Positions 31,380 to 41,800 of a stretch of 58,723 bases of DNA are shown piece after piece. The notes under the pieces are model-generated. The model made no database searches. It saw only the letters and a list, made by a program, of their open reading frames with translations, and had not been told where the DNA came from. The stretch is from Siculibacillus lacustris (GTDB lineage Bacteria > Pseudomonadota > Alphaproteobacteria > Rhizobiales > Ancalomicrobiaceae), in the NCBI RefSeq assembly GCF_004328075.1, contig NZ_SJFN01000008.1, positions 1 through 58,723 of the forward strand, written 5' to 3'. A program made the position numbers and the translations under genes. Numbering within the stretch: position 1 is the stretch's first letter; every line of letters starts with the position of its first letter.

Positions 31380-31400
31380 CCTCCCCCTCGAGGGGGGAGG
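31380..31400. repeat. Palindromic repeat, copy 2 (inverted)
   Basis: The same CTCGAG-centred palindrome with one unpaired G. Read on the minus strand, the flank GGACAGGGAGGGGGG matches the copy 1 flank with few changes. The two copies face each other about 75 bp apart, as REP-type elements often do. Confidence 0.65.
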
Positions 31401-31473
31401 GGACGCGATGGCGGCGCTTCGGACCGGCACGACGCGCTTTCGGCACCCCGCCGCCGTCCTCCCGCTCCTCCGA

Positions 31474-32046
31474 TCAGTTGAGGAACGAGATCAGGAAGTC
31501 CGGGTGCAGCGCCGTCCAGCCGTTGAAACCGGCGACCCCGAACACCGCCCCCGACAGTGCCGCGACCGAGGCGACGCCGAACAGCCAGCGCACCCGGGTC
31601 AGCGCGGTCACCGCGAACATCGCCAGCCCGATCGACAGCAGCGCGTCGGACAGATCGAACAGGTCGTCGCGGTCGTTGCCGGCGTTGTAGTCGGCCTCGC
31701 GGGCCTTGGCCTTGGTCGCCGATTCCTCGGCGCGCGCCTTGTAGACGTCAGCCTGCTTCTTCCAATCGGCGAGCTTGGCCTCGAGCTCCGGCGTGACCGC
31801 CTGGGTCGCCCGGGTCTGCTCGATCGCCAGTTCCACCCCGAACTGCCGTTGGCGGCGCGCCTGATACTCGTTCCAGTAGTCGACGCTCTCCGCCTGGGCC
31901 TTCTGCATCGCCTGGACGATGTTGTCGTCCTTGATCTTCGACACCGCCATGAAGGCCGACACCAGGGCCACGGCGATGGCGATCGAATTGTTGAAGCTGT
32001 CGCGGCTGCTCTGGCTCTCGCCGGTCGGAATCTCGATGTCGGCCAT
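31474..32046 (-). CDS. DUF4337 membrane protein
   Basis: A 190-residue protein of the DUF4337 family, function unknown. The first helix is near residues 18-36 ('[21 protein letters not shown]'). A long charged region from 40 to 125 with many Ala, Lys, Glu and Gln is probably a coiled coil on one side of the membrane. Two more hydrophobic helices lie at about 133-150 and 157-175 ('[19 protein letters not shown]'). The ATG at 32046 follows GGGGAGG. It is divergent from ahcY, so the operator at 32144-32163 could affect both. Confidence 0.85.
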   Translation of the reverse strand: MADIEIPTGESQSSRDSFNNSIAIAVALVSAFMAVSKIKDDNIVQAMQKAQAESVDYWNEYQARRQRQFGVELAIEQTRATQAVTPELEAKLADWKKQADVYKARAEESATKAKAREADYNAGNDRDDLFDLSDALLSIGLAMFAVTALTRVRWLFGVASVAALSGAVFGVAGFNGWTALHPDFLISFLN

Positions 32047-32143
32047 GTGGTCGTCCTCCCCTGGGAATCACGTCGCGCACGATGATCCACCGATTTCGGC
32101 GGCCGTGTGACGTCGCCGACGGCAAAGTCATCGCTTCGCATTC

Positions 32144-32163
32144 ATATAAAGAAATCTTTATAT
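32144..32163. promoter_or_regulatory. 20-bp palindromic operator upstream of ahcY
   Basis: ATATAAAGA and TCTTTATAT are exact inverted repeats separated by two A's. The AT-rich block stands out in a GC-rich window and ends 5 bp before the candidate ahcY -35. It is most likely the binding site of a dimeric regulator. ArsR-family S-adenosylhomocysteine regulators (SahR) are the obvious candidates in Proteobacteria; I do not remember their rhizobial consensus well enough to claim a match. Confidence 0.75.
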
Positions 32164-32168
32164 CGTTA

Positions 32169-32196
32169 TTGAGATCGCAAGTCGCCTCCTCTATAA
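32169..32196 (+). promoter_or_regulatory. Candidate sigma-70 promoter of ahcY
   Basis: TTGAGA and CTATAA with a 16-bp spacer, about 105 bp before the ahcY ATG. The palindromic operator lies directly upstream of the -35. Confidence 0.65.
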
Positions 32197-32300
32197 GGAC
32201 CGCGGAGCCGAGATCCGGTCCCGAGCGCGTTCCTGCGCCGGATCGTCCGCCACCCCGATCCCCGCGCGCCGCGTCGCGCCCCGATTTCCGGAGACCATTG

Positions 32301-33701
<1,401 letters not shown>

Positions 33702-33730
33702 TCGTATTCGTCGGGAATACCAAATGTTGG

Positions 33731-33754
33731 GGCGCGTCTCGAAAGAGACGCGCC
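33731..33754 (+). terminator. Rho-independent terminator of ahcY
   Basis: A perfect 10-bp stem GGCGCGTCTC / GAGACGCGCC with a GAAA tetraloop is followed by TTCGACTTTTG. It lies 29 nt after the ahcY stop. Confidence 0.85.
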
Positions 33755-33895
33755 TTCGACTTTTGCGGACGACGACTCTCCTCAGCCCCCGTCCGAAGAG
33801 GTATCTTCGGAGTGATTCGGGGGGCTTCGAACGCGTTTTTCGACGAAGTCCGGGCTAGCGTCGTCACGAATTCGATGCGGGAGAGGACCTTCGAC

Positions 33896-36403
33896 ATGGT
33901 GGGGCGGAGGGGAGCGCGGATTCACGCGGCGCTCCGAGGGGGACTCGTGGGCCTGACGACGGCGTCGTCGGCCCTGGTCGCGGCGATCGCTCCGGCGTTC
34001 GCGGTCACCGGCGAAGAGACGTTGGCCACACACCAGATCGTCCTGACCGCGTCGATGATCGGCGTGGTCTGCGTCGCCGTCGCCTCCGCGGTCGGCATGA
34101 TGCGCCAGCGTGCCCGCGCCGACGCCACCATCCGCCATCTGCGCGACGACAACGCCGATCTCAAGGCCCGCGCCGACCGGGCCGAAGCCCTGCTCGACGC
34201 CGAGGATCAGCTGATCCTCGCCTGGAGCCTGCCCGGCGATCCGCCGCTGGTGCTCGGCCGCCTCGGCGAGGCCGCCGCCGCGCCGCGGGCCCGGGCCGAG
34301 TTCCTCGCCTTCGGGGCCTGGCTGGAGCCGAACGGCGCCGCCGAGCTCGATCGTGCCGTGGTCTCCTTGCGCGAACGCGGCACCCCCTTCGACCTCGAAC
34401 TCGGCACCCGCTCCGGCACCCACGTCGAGGCCGCCGGCCGCATCGCCGGTGGGCGCCCCTTCGTCCGCTTCTGCGACCTGACCGGCGAACGCCGCCGCTA
34501 CGCCGAGCTCGCCGAGCGCCACCGTCGCCAGTGCGACGAGGTCGAGGCGATGCGGGCGCTGTTCGAGGCGGTGCCGATGCCGATGTGGCTGCGCGGCCCC
34601 GACGGCCGCCTCGCCTGGGTCAACCGCGCCTATGCCCAGGCGGTCGACCTGCCGACCGCCGAGCGCGTCCTCGAGGGTGGCCACGAGTTGCTCGACACCG
34701 CCGGGCGCAAGGCGATCCGCCAAGTCCGCTCGAGTTCGCTGGCCGTCGATCTGCGCCTGCCGGTGGTCGTCGCCGGGCGCCGCCGCACCTATGACGTCGT
34801 CGACGTCGCCTCCGCCCAGGGCGAGGCCGGTATCGCCATCGACGTCACCGACCTCGAGCAGATCCAGGCCGAACTGCGCCGGACCATCGACTTCCACGCC
34901 CGCACCCTCGACCAACTGGCCACCGCCGTCGCCACCTTCGGCGCCGACAAGCACCTGCAGTTCCACAACGCCGCCTTCCGCGAGCTGTGGGGCCTCGACC
35001 CGGCGTTCCTCGACTCCGCCCCCGAGGACGGCGCCGTGCTCGACCAGATGCGGGCCGGCCGCCGTCTGCCCGAACAGGCCGACTGGCGCGCCTGGAAACG
35101 CGACGTTCAATCGGCCTATCGCTCGCTCGAAGGCAAGGAACACTGGTGGCACCTGCCCGACGGGCAGACGCTGCGGGTCATCGCCAATCCCCACCCACAG
35201 GGCGGCGTGACCTACGTCTACGAGAACGTCACCGAGAAGATCGAGCTCGAGAAGCGCCACAACGCCCTGGTGCGGGTCCAGGGCGAGACCCTCGACCACC
35301 TCTCCGAGGGCGTCGTGGTGTTCGGTTCCGACGGCCGCCTGCGCCTGTCCAATCCGGCCTTCGCCGCGCTGTGGCGCCTCGACGAGGCGGCGGTCGCCGC
35401 CCGCCCGCACATTTCCGAAGTGATCGAGCGGCTGTCCTGTATCCACGAGGATCCGGCCGCCTGGAACCGCCTGAAACTGGCGGTCACCGGTCTCGCCGAG
35501 AATCGCGATCGCCTCGACGGCGCGATGGAACGGCGCGACGGCGTGGTCCTCGAATTCGCCGCGGTGCCGCTGCCCGACGGCGCGACGCTGGTGACCTTCG
35601 TCAACGTCACCGACACGGTCAACGTCGAACGGGCCCTGATGGAGAAGAACGAGGCCCTGGAACAGGCCGACCACATCAAGACCGACTTCGTCGGCCTCGT
35701 CTCCTACGAGTTGCGCTCGCCGCTGACCAACATCATCGGCTTCGCCCATCTCCTCGCCGACGGCCGCACCGGCCCGCTCAACGACAAGCAGCGCGACTAC
35801 ACCGGCCACATCATGTCGTCGAGCCAGGCCCTGATGGCGATCGTCGACGACATCCTCGATCTCGCCACCATCGATGCCGGGATCATGCGGCTGCAGGTCG
35901 GCGACGTCGACGTCGCCACCACCGTCGCCGCCGCCGTCGAGGGGGTCAAGGATCGACTCGCCGCCCACAACGTCAGCCTCGTCACCGAGATCGACCCGGC
36001 GGTCGGCAGCTTCGTCGCCGACGAGAAGCGGGTGCGTCAGGTCCTGTTCAATCTCTTGTCCAACGCCGTGTCCTTCTCGACCGAAGGCGGCCGGGTGATC
36101 GTCTCGGCGCGGCGCGACGGCGACCGCATCCTGGTGGCGGTCGGCGACGACGGCGTCGGCATTCCCGCCGAGCATCTGCGCCAGGTGTTCGAACGCTTCT
36201 ACACCCGCCGTCAGGGCCCGCACCGCGGCGGCGCCGGCCTCGGATTGTCGATCGTCAAGAGCTTCGTCGAGCTGCACGGCGGCGTCGTCGAGATCGAATC
36301 GACCGAAGGCCGCGGCACCAAGGTGGTCTGCCGCTTTCCCCTCCGTCCCGAGACCGACGATCGCCCGGGCCTCGAAGGCGGACGCTCCGCCGCCGGCGAG
36401 TGA
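33896..36403 (+). CDS. divL: DivL-like PAS kinase with tyrosine in place of the phospho-histidine
   Basis: An 835-residue membrane protein. Two helices lie near residues 16-35 and 48-68, then come about three PAS-like segments (roughly 220-330, 340-470, 480-590) and a kinase core. The H box reads 'DFVGLVSYELRSPLTNIIGF', with Tyr604 where a histidine kinase has His. This is the hallmark of DivL, which in Caulobacter and rhizobia binds DivK and controls the CckA-CtrA phosphorelay that governs asymmetric division. The N, G1 and G2 boxes look complete ('NLLSNAVSF', 'GDDGVGI', 'GAGLGLSIVKSF'). The ATG at 33896 has GGGAGAGG upstream; ATG 33875 lacks it. Its place between ahcY and tsaE agrees with other Hyphomicrobiales. 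The symbol rests on the motif and layout, not on a search. Confidence 0.85.
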   Translation: MVGRRGARIHAALRGGLVGLTTASSALVAAIAPAFAVTGEETLATHQIVLTASMIGVVCVAVASAVGMMRQRARADATIRHLRDDNADLKARADRAEALLDAEDQLILAWSLPGDPPLVLGRLGEAAAAPRARAEFLAFGAWLEPNGAAELDRAVVSLRERGTPFDLELGTRSGTHVEAAGRIAGGRPFVRFCDLTGERRRYAELAERHRRQCDEVEAMRALFEAVPMPMWLRGPDGRLAWVNRAYAQAVDLPTAERVLEGGHELLDTAGRKAIRQVRSSSLAVDLRLPVVVAGRRRTYDVVDVASAQGEAGIAIDVTDLEQIQAELRRTIDFHARTLDQLATAVATFGADKHLQFHNAAFRELWGLDPAFLDSAPEDGAVLDQMRAGRRLPEQADWRAWKRDVQSAYRSLEGKEHWWHLPDGQTLRVIANPHPQGGVTYVYENVTEKIELEKRHNALVRVQGETLDHLSEGVVVFGSDGRLRLSNPAFAALWRLDEAAVAARPHISEVIERLSCIHEDPAAWNRLKLAVTGLAENRDRLDGAMERRDGVVLEFAAVPLPDGATLVTFVNVTDTVNVERALMEKNEALEQADHIKTDFVGLVSYELRSPLTNIIGFAHLLADGRTGPLNDKQRDYTGHIMSSSQALMAIVDDILDLATIDAGIMRLQVGDVDVATTVAAAVEGVKDRLAAHNVSLVTEIDPAVGSFVADEKRVRQVLFNLLSNAVSFSTEGGRVIVSARRDGDRILVAVGDDGVGIPAEHLRQVFERFYTRRQGPHRGGAGLGLSIVKSFVELHGGVVEIESTEGRGTKVVCRFPLRPETDDRPGLEGGRSAAGE

Positions 36404-36449
36404 CCGCGCCGCCCCGTCCGTTCGCCCGCCCGGGCCCGAGGATCCTGTC

Positions 36450-38018
36450 ATGGACGAGCCCCTTCCCGCGGCCCTCGACGAGATCGAGATCCGGATCGAG
36501 CGCGATCTCGCCGACGAATCGGCGACCGTCGCCTTCGCCGAGGACCTCGCGGCGATCCTGCGCCCCGGCGACGTCGTCGCCCTGGTCGGCGACCTCGGCG
36601 CCGGCAAATCGACGCTGGCCCGCGCCCTGATCCGGGCGGTCGCCGACGACGCCGCGCTCGAAGTGCCGAGCCCGACCTTCACTCTGGTCCAGGCCTACGA
36701 GACGGCGCGCCTGACCGTCGCCCATTTCGACCTCTACCGCCTCGCCGACCCCGACGAACTCGACGAACTCGGCTTCGACGAGGCGATCGCCGCCGGCGCG
36801 GTGCTGGTCGAGTGGCCCGATCACGCGGGGCCGCGCCTGCCCGACGACGCCCTGATCGTCGCCCTCGCGCAAGGCGCCCGCCCCGAGGCGCGGCGGCTCA
36901 CCGTGGTCGGCGACCGCGCCCGCTGGGGCCTCCGGCTCGAGCGCAGCCTGGCAGTGCGGGCCTTCCTCGCCGCCGCCGGCCACGGCGCCTGGCATCGCCG
37001 CCATCTCCAGGGCGACGCCTCGTCGCGCAGCTACGAGCGCCTCTCCCTCGGCGCCGCCGCGGTGGTGCTGATGAACCATCCGCCCGAGCCGGAAGACGCC
37101 GCCGGCCGGGCGCGCATCGCCGCCCGCGCCGCCGCCCGCCTCGCCGAAGGCCCGCGCCCCTTCCTCGCCTTCGCCCACGGCCTCGCCGCGGCCGGCGTGC
37201 GGGTGCCGGCGGTGCTCGCCCAGGATCTCGATCGCGGCTTCCTGCTGCTCGAGGATCTCGGCAGCGTCCCCTGCGTCGCGGGCATGCCCCCGCGACCGAT
37301 CCCCGAGCGCTACCGCGCGGCGGTCGAACTCCTCGCCGAACTCCATGGCCGTGCGCTGCCCGACCGCCTCGACGACGGCGCCGGCGGCAGCCACGAAGTG
37401 CTCCGGTGCGACGCCGCGGTGCTCGCCGCGGAAGTCACGGTGTTCCTCGACTGGGGCCTGCCCCATCTCCTCGGCCGCCCGGCCGGCGCCGACGAGCGCG
37501 CCCGTTTCGCCGCCCTGTGGGCGCCATTGTTCGACGAGGTCCTGGCCGCGCCGGCGACCTGGTGCCTGCGCGACTACCATTCGCCCAACCTCCTGTGGCT
37601 CGCCCACGAGAGCGGCACCCGCCGCGTCGGGGTGCTCGACTTCCAGGACACCATCTTCGGCCCGCCGGCCTACGACGTCGTCTCGCTCGCCCAGGACGCC
37701 CGCGTCGACGTGTCCCCCGAGCTCGAGGCCGAGCTGATCGCCGCGTATGTCGCGGCCCGCCGCGCCAGCGCCCCGGACTTCAACGAAGCCGCCTTCCGCC
37801 GCGCCTATGCGATCCTCGCCGCCCAGCGCAACACCCGCATCCTCGGCGTCTTCGCCCGGCTCGATGCCCGCGACGGCAAGCCGCAGTACCTCGCCCATCG
37901 GCCGCGCCTGTGGGCCTACCTCGATCGCGTCCTCGACGAACCGGTGTTGCGGCCGTTGAAGCTCTGGTATGAGGAGGCCGTGCCGCGCGAGCGGCGTGCC
38001 GCCCGTCCGCCCGCCTGA
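36450..38018 (+). CDS. tsaE: TsaE fused to an AmgK-like sugar kinase
   Basis: A 522-residue fusion. Residues about 15-155 are TsaE, the ATPase of the threonylcarbamoyl-adenosine tRNA modification complex: Walker A 'GDLGAGKS' (47-54), 'SPTFTLVQAYE' and 'HFDLYRLADPDELDELGFDEA'. Residues about 175-515 are an aminoglycoside-phosphotransferase-type kinase close to AmgK, the anomeric MurNAc/GlcNAc kinase: 'LQGDASSRSYERL', 'LLLEDLGSVPCV', the catalytic 'CLRDYHSPNLLW' and 'GVLDFQDTIFGPPAYDVVSLAQDAR', and 'QRNTRILGVFARL'. The next gene, 16 nt on, is murU, the uridylyltransferase acting after AmgK. So the second half most likely serves cell-wall recycling. The fusion seems to be a normal state in Hyphomicrobiales, as far as I recall. 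Confidence 0.92.
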   Translation: MDEPLPAALDEIEIRIERDLADESATVAFAEDLAAILRPGDVVALVGDLGAGKSTLARALIRAVADDAALEVPSPTFTLVQAYETARLTVAHFDLYRLADPDELDELGFDEAIAAGAVLVEWPDHAGPRLPDDALIVALAQGARPEARRLTVVGDRARWGLRLERSLAVRAFLAAAGHGAWHRRHLQGDASSRSYERLSLGAAAVVLMNHPPEPEDAAGRARIAARAAARLAEGPRPFLAFAHGLAAAGVRVPAVLAQDLDRGFLLLEDLGSVPCVAGMPPRPIPERYRAAVELLAELHGRALPDRLDDGAGGSHEVLRCDAAVLAAEVTVFLDWGLPHLLGRPAGADERARFAALWAPLFDEVLAAPATWCLRDYHSPNLLWLAHESGTRRVGVLDFQDTIFGPPAYDVVSLAQDARVDVSPELEAELIAAYVAARRASAPDFNEAAFRRAYAILAAQRNTRILGVFARLDARDGKPQYLAHRPRLWAYLDRVLDEPVLRPLKLWYEEAVPRERRAARPPA

Positions 38019-38034
38019 ATGCCGGAACCCTTCG

Positions 38035-38787
38035 ATGTCCCCGAGTCCCTCGCGCCCCCGGGCGCCGATCGTCCGCCCGACCCGCGCCATGGTCCTCGCC
38101 GCCGGTCTCGGCAAGCGGATGCGGCCGATCACCGCCACCACGCCCAAGCCGCTGGTCGAAGTCGCCGGTCGCTCGCTGATCGACCACGGCCTCGAGCGGC
38201 TGCGCGTCGCCGGGGTCGAACGGGCGGTGGTCAACGTCCATTATCTCGCCGATCTGGTCGAGGTCCACGTGCTCAAATGCGCCGAGCCGAGGGTGACCAT
38301 CTCCGACGAGCGCGAGACCCTGCTCGACACCGGCGGCGGCATCGTCAAGGCCCTGCCGCTGCTCGGCGGCGCGCCCTTCTACGTGATCAACTCCGACAGT
38401 TTCTGGATCGAAGGCATCCGCCGCAATCTCGATCTCCTCGCCGAGCGCTGGACCGACGCCGAGATGGACGGGCTGCTGCTGCTCGCCCCGACCGTCGGTT
38501 CGGTCGGCTATTCCGGCCCCGGTGACTTCCTGATGGACCATCTCGGCCGGCTGACCCGCCGCGCCGAACGGCGCATCGCCCCCTTCGTCTATGCCGGCGC
38601 GGCGATCCTCCATCCCCGCCTGTTCAAGGACGCCCCCGCCGGGGCCTTCTCGCTCAACACCCTGTTCGATCGCGCCCTCGACGCCGGCCGCCTCTACGGC
38701 CAGCGCATGGAGGGAATCTGGTTGCACGTCGGCACGCCGCGCGCGATCGTCGAAGCCGAGGCGGCGATCGCCGAGAGCGCCGACTGA
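38035..38787 (+). CDS. murU: MurNAc-1-phosphate uridylyltransferase-like nucleotidyltransferase
   Basis: A 250-residue sugar-nucleotidyltransferase. The signature 'AMVLAAGLGKRMRPITATTPKPLVEVAGRSLIDH' binds the nucleotide; 'VVNVHYLADLVEVHV', 'TGGGIVKALPLLGG' and 'FYVINSDSFWIEG' complete the core, and 'GIWLHVGTPRAIVEAE' is the C-terminal signature of the MurU group. MurU converts MurNAc-1-phosphate and UTP to UDP-MurNAc, bypassing de novo synthesis, and works with AmgK, which is encoded just before. The ATG at 38035 was chosen; 38089 would start directly at the signature. Confidence 0.88.
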   Translation: MSPSPSRPRAPIVRPTRAMVLAAGLGKRMRPITATTPKPLVEVAGRSLIDHGLERLRVAGVERAVVNVHYLADLVEVHVLKCAEPRVTISDERETLLDTGGGIVKALPLLGGAPFYVINSDSFWIEGIRRNLDLLAERWTDAEMDGLLLLAPTVGSVGYSGPGDFLMDHLGRLTRRAERRIAPFVYAGAAILHPRLFKDAPAGAFSLNTLFDRALDAGRLYGQRMEGIWLHVGTPRAIVEAEAAIAESAD

Positions 38788-38810
38788 AAGCACCGGGGGA
38801 GGGCGAGCGC

Positions 38811-41800
38811 GTGACCCGATCGAGCGATCCCGCGCCCGCCGCCGCTTCGGCGCGCTTCCCGCGTGTCCTGTCGATCGACGCCGGCCGGCCGTTCCTCGCC
38901 ACCCTCGCCCGCGCCTTCCTCGATGGGACCCTGGTCCCCGGTACCGCCTTCGATCCCGCCGATCCGACGGCGATGGCCGATGCGCTGATCCTGGTGCCGA
39001 CCCGGCGCGCCGCCCGCGCCCTGCGCGACGCGCTGCTCGCCGAACTCGCCGCCGGCGGCGGCGAAGCGGTGGCGCTCTTGCCGGAGATCCGGCCCTTCGG
39101 CGACGTCGACGAGGACGGCGACTTCGGCGAGGCCGACGACGACCTCGCCCCGGTCGCCACGCCGCTCGAACGCCGCCTCGCCATGACCCGGCTGGTGCTC
39201 GGCTGGACCGCCGGCCTCGCCGCCGGCAGTCGCAATCCGGCGACCGGCGCCGCCCCGACCGTGCCGGCGACCCCGGCCGAAGCGGTGCGATTGGCTTCGG
39301 CGCTCCTGGTGCTGATGGATCAGGTGGTCGCCGAGGGTGCCGACTGGTCGCTCCTCGACGGGCTGGTGCCCGAGGACCACGCCGCCTGGTGGCAATTGAC
39401 CCGCGACTTCCTGGCGATCGCCACCCGTGCCTGGCCGGCTCATCTCGCCGAGCGCGGCCTCGACGATCCGGCGGTGCGCCGCCACGCCGCGATCCGCCGC
39501 ACCGCCCGCCGCCTCGCCGAAGCGCCGCCGAAAGGTCCGGTGATCGCCGCCGGCTCGACCGGTTCGGTGCCCTCGACCGCCGAATTGATCGCCGTGGTGA
39601 GCCGGCTCGAGACCGGCGCGGTGGTGCTGCCCGGCCTCGACTTCGACCTCGACGCCGCCGCCTGGGACAGCCTCGAACCCGAGACCGGCGATCCCGTCCC
39701 CGGCCATCCGCAATACGGCCTGCGCCTGCTCCTCGACCGGCTCGGCGTGACCCGCGACGACGTCGCCCGGCTCGGGGCCCCGCCCACCCCGAACGAAGCT
39801 GCGCGCCGCCGTCTGCTCTCCGAGGCCCTGCGCCCCGCCGCCACCACCCAGGACTGGCGAACCTTCGCCGCGGCGATCGCCGAGGGCCGTTTCGACCTCC
39901 CTGCCGCCCTCGCCGGCGTCGGCCTGATCGAGGCCCGCAACGACGCCGAAGAGGCGCTCGCCGTGGCCCTGGTGTTGCGCGAAGCGATCGAGGATCCGGC
40001 CGCCACCGCGGCGCTGGTCACCCCCGACCGCAACCTCGCCCGGCGCGTCGCCGCCGAGCTCGGCCGCTGGGGCCTGGAGATCGACGATTCGGCCGGCCGC
40101 CCCTTCGGCCACACCCGCCCGGCGGTGCTCGCCCGGCTGATCGCCGAGACCGCGCTCGGCGGCTTCGATCCGGTCACCGTCGCCGCGCTGCTCGCCCATC
40201 CGCTCGCCCGCTTCGGCCGCCGCGCCGCCGCGGCCGCCCGCCTCGCCCGGGTGATCGAGCTGATCGCGCTGCGCGGTCCCCGCACCGTGCCGACCGGCGC
40301 CGGCCTGATCGAGGCCTTCGACGAGGCGGCCGCCGAGATCGCCGCCCATCCCGGCCGCACCGCCGCGGCGCGCGCCCGCATCCGCCCCGCCGAACGCGCC
40401 GAGGCCCGCGCCCTGCTGGTCGATCTGGTCGACGCGCTCGCGCCGCTCGAGGCGCTCGGCGACCGCGCCACCGTCGATCTGCCGACCCTGGTCGCGACCC
40501 ATGTCGCGGCCCTCGGCGCGATCGCCGCCGATGCCGACGGGTCCGACGCCGCCCTCTATGCCGACGAGGACGGCGAGGCGCTGGCCGCCGCCCTCGCCGG
40601 TCTGGTCGAGGCCGCGGCCAGCGAGGGTGCGGCGATCCGCTTCGCCGCCGCCGCCTGGCCCGGCTTCTTCGAGGCGTTGCTCGGCGACGTCGCGGTCAAC
40701 CGCCGCACCGCGCCGGGTGCCCGCCTGTTCGTCTACGGCCCGCTCGAAGCGCGCCTGCTGTCCTTCGATCTGGTGGTGCTGGCCGGGCTCGACGAAGGCA
40801 TCTGGCCGGTGCCGGCCCGCGCCGATCCCTGGCTGTCGCGGCCGATGCGCCGCGATCTGGCGCTGGAGGCCCCGGAACGGCGCATCGGCCTGTCCGCCCA
40901 CGACTTCGCCCAGGCCGCCGCCGCGCCGCGGGTGATCCTCGCCCGTGCCGCCCGTGCCGGCGGCAGCCCGACCGTGCCCTCGCGCTGGCTGCAACGCCTG
41001 TCGACCCTGATCGGCGCCGCCGGCACCGCCCGCATCAAGGCGCCGATGGCCGCACCGCTCGCCTGGGCTCGCCGCATCGACCGGCCCGACGCGCCGCCCC
41101 GGGCGGTCGCCCGGCCGTCGCCGCGTCCCCCCGTCGCGCTGCGGCCGAACCGCCTGTCGATCACCGAGATCGAGACCTGGATCCGCGATCCCTACGCGAT
41201 CTTCGCCCGCCACGTCCTGCGCCTCACCGCGCTCGATCCGCTCGGCCGCTCGATCGGCGCCGCCGAGCGCGGCACCTTCGTCCACGACACGCTCGCCGCC
41301 TTCCTGCGCGAGGGCACTTCGGTGCGCGGCGCCGTCGCCCCGGCGCGGCTGAGCGAATTGGCCGAGATCGAACTCGCCCGCTTCGCCGCCTTCCCGGAAG
41401 TAGTGGCGCTGTGGCGGCCACGACTGGCGGCGATCGGCCGCTGGTGGCTGGCCGTCGAGGCCGAGCGCGACCCGCTGGTCGCCGAGCGCCACGCCGAGAT
41501 CGCCGGGCGCTGGGTGTTCCCGGTCGACGGCGTCGACTTCACCCTGTCGGGACGCGCCGATCGCATCGACCTGATGACCGACGGCCGCCTCGCCCTGCTC
41601 GACTACAAGACCGGCCGCCCGCCCTCGGAAAAGGCGGTGCAGGCGCTGATGGCGCCACAATTGCCGCTCGAGGCGGCGATGGTCCGGGCCGGCGCCTTCG
41701 GCCCCGATCTCGTCGGCAAGGCGATCGCCGAGATCGCCTATCTCCACCTCACCGGCGGCGCCGCCGGCGGCTCGTGGGAGAGTCGCGGCCGCGGCGGCAC

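Larger units (their letters stand above)
31144..31473. other. Intergenic region with hairpin and palindromic repeats
   Basis: 330 bp without a gene. It holds a terminator-like hairpin after ptsH and two GC-rich palindromes in inverted orientation, listed separately. Both flanking genes point toward it (ptsH from the left, DUF4337 from the right), so it is a convergent space with no need for a promoter. Confidence 0.6.

Noticed and set aside
32197-32300. SAH riboswitch in the ahcY leader
   Set aside because: I could not draw the expected SAH-riboswitch fold in the roughly 100-nt leader; the palindrome upstream of the promoter gives a simpler protein-based control.
33782-36682. Minus-strand open frame of 966 codons
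   Set aside because: Shadow of divL; no recognisable domain.
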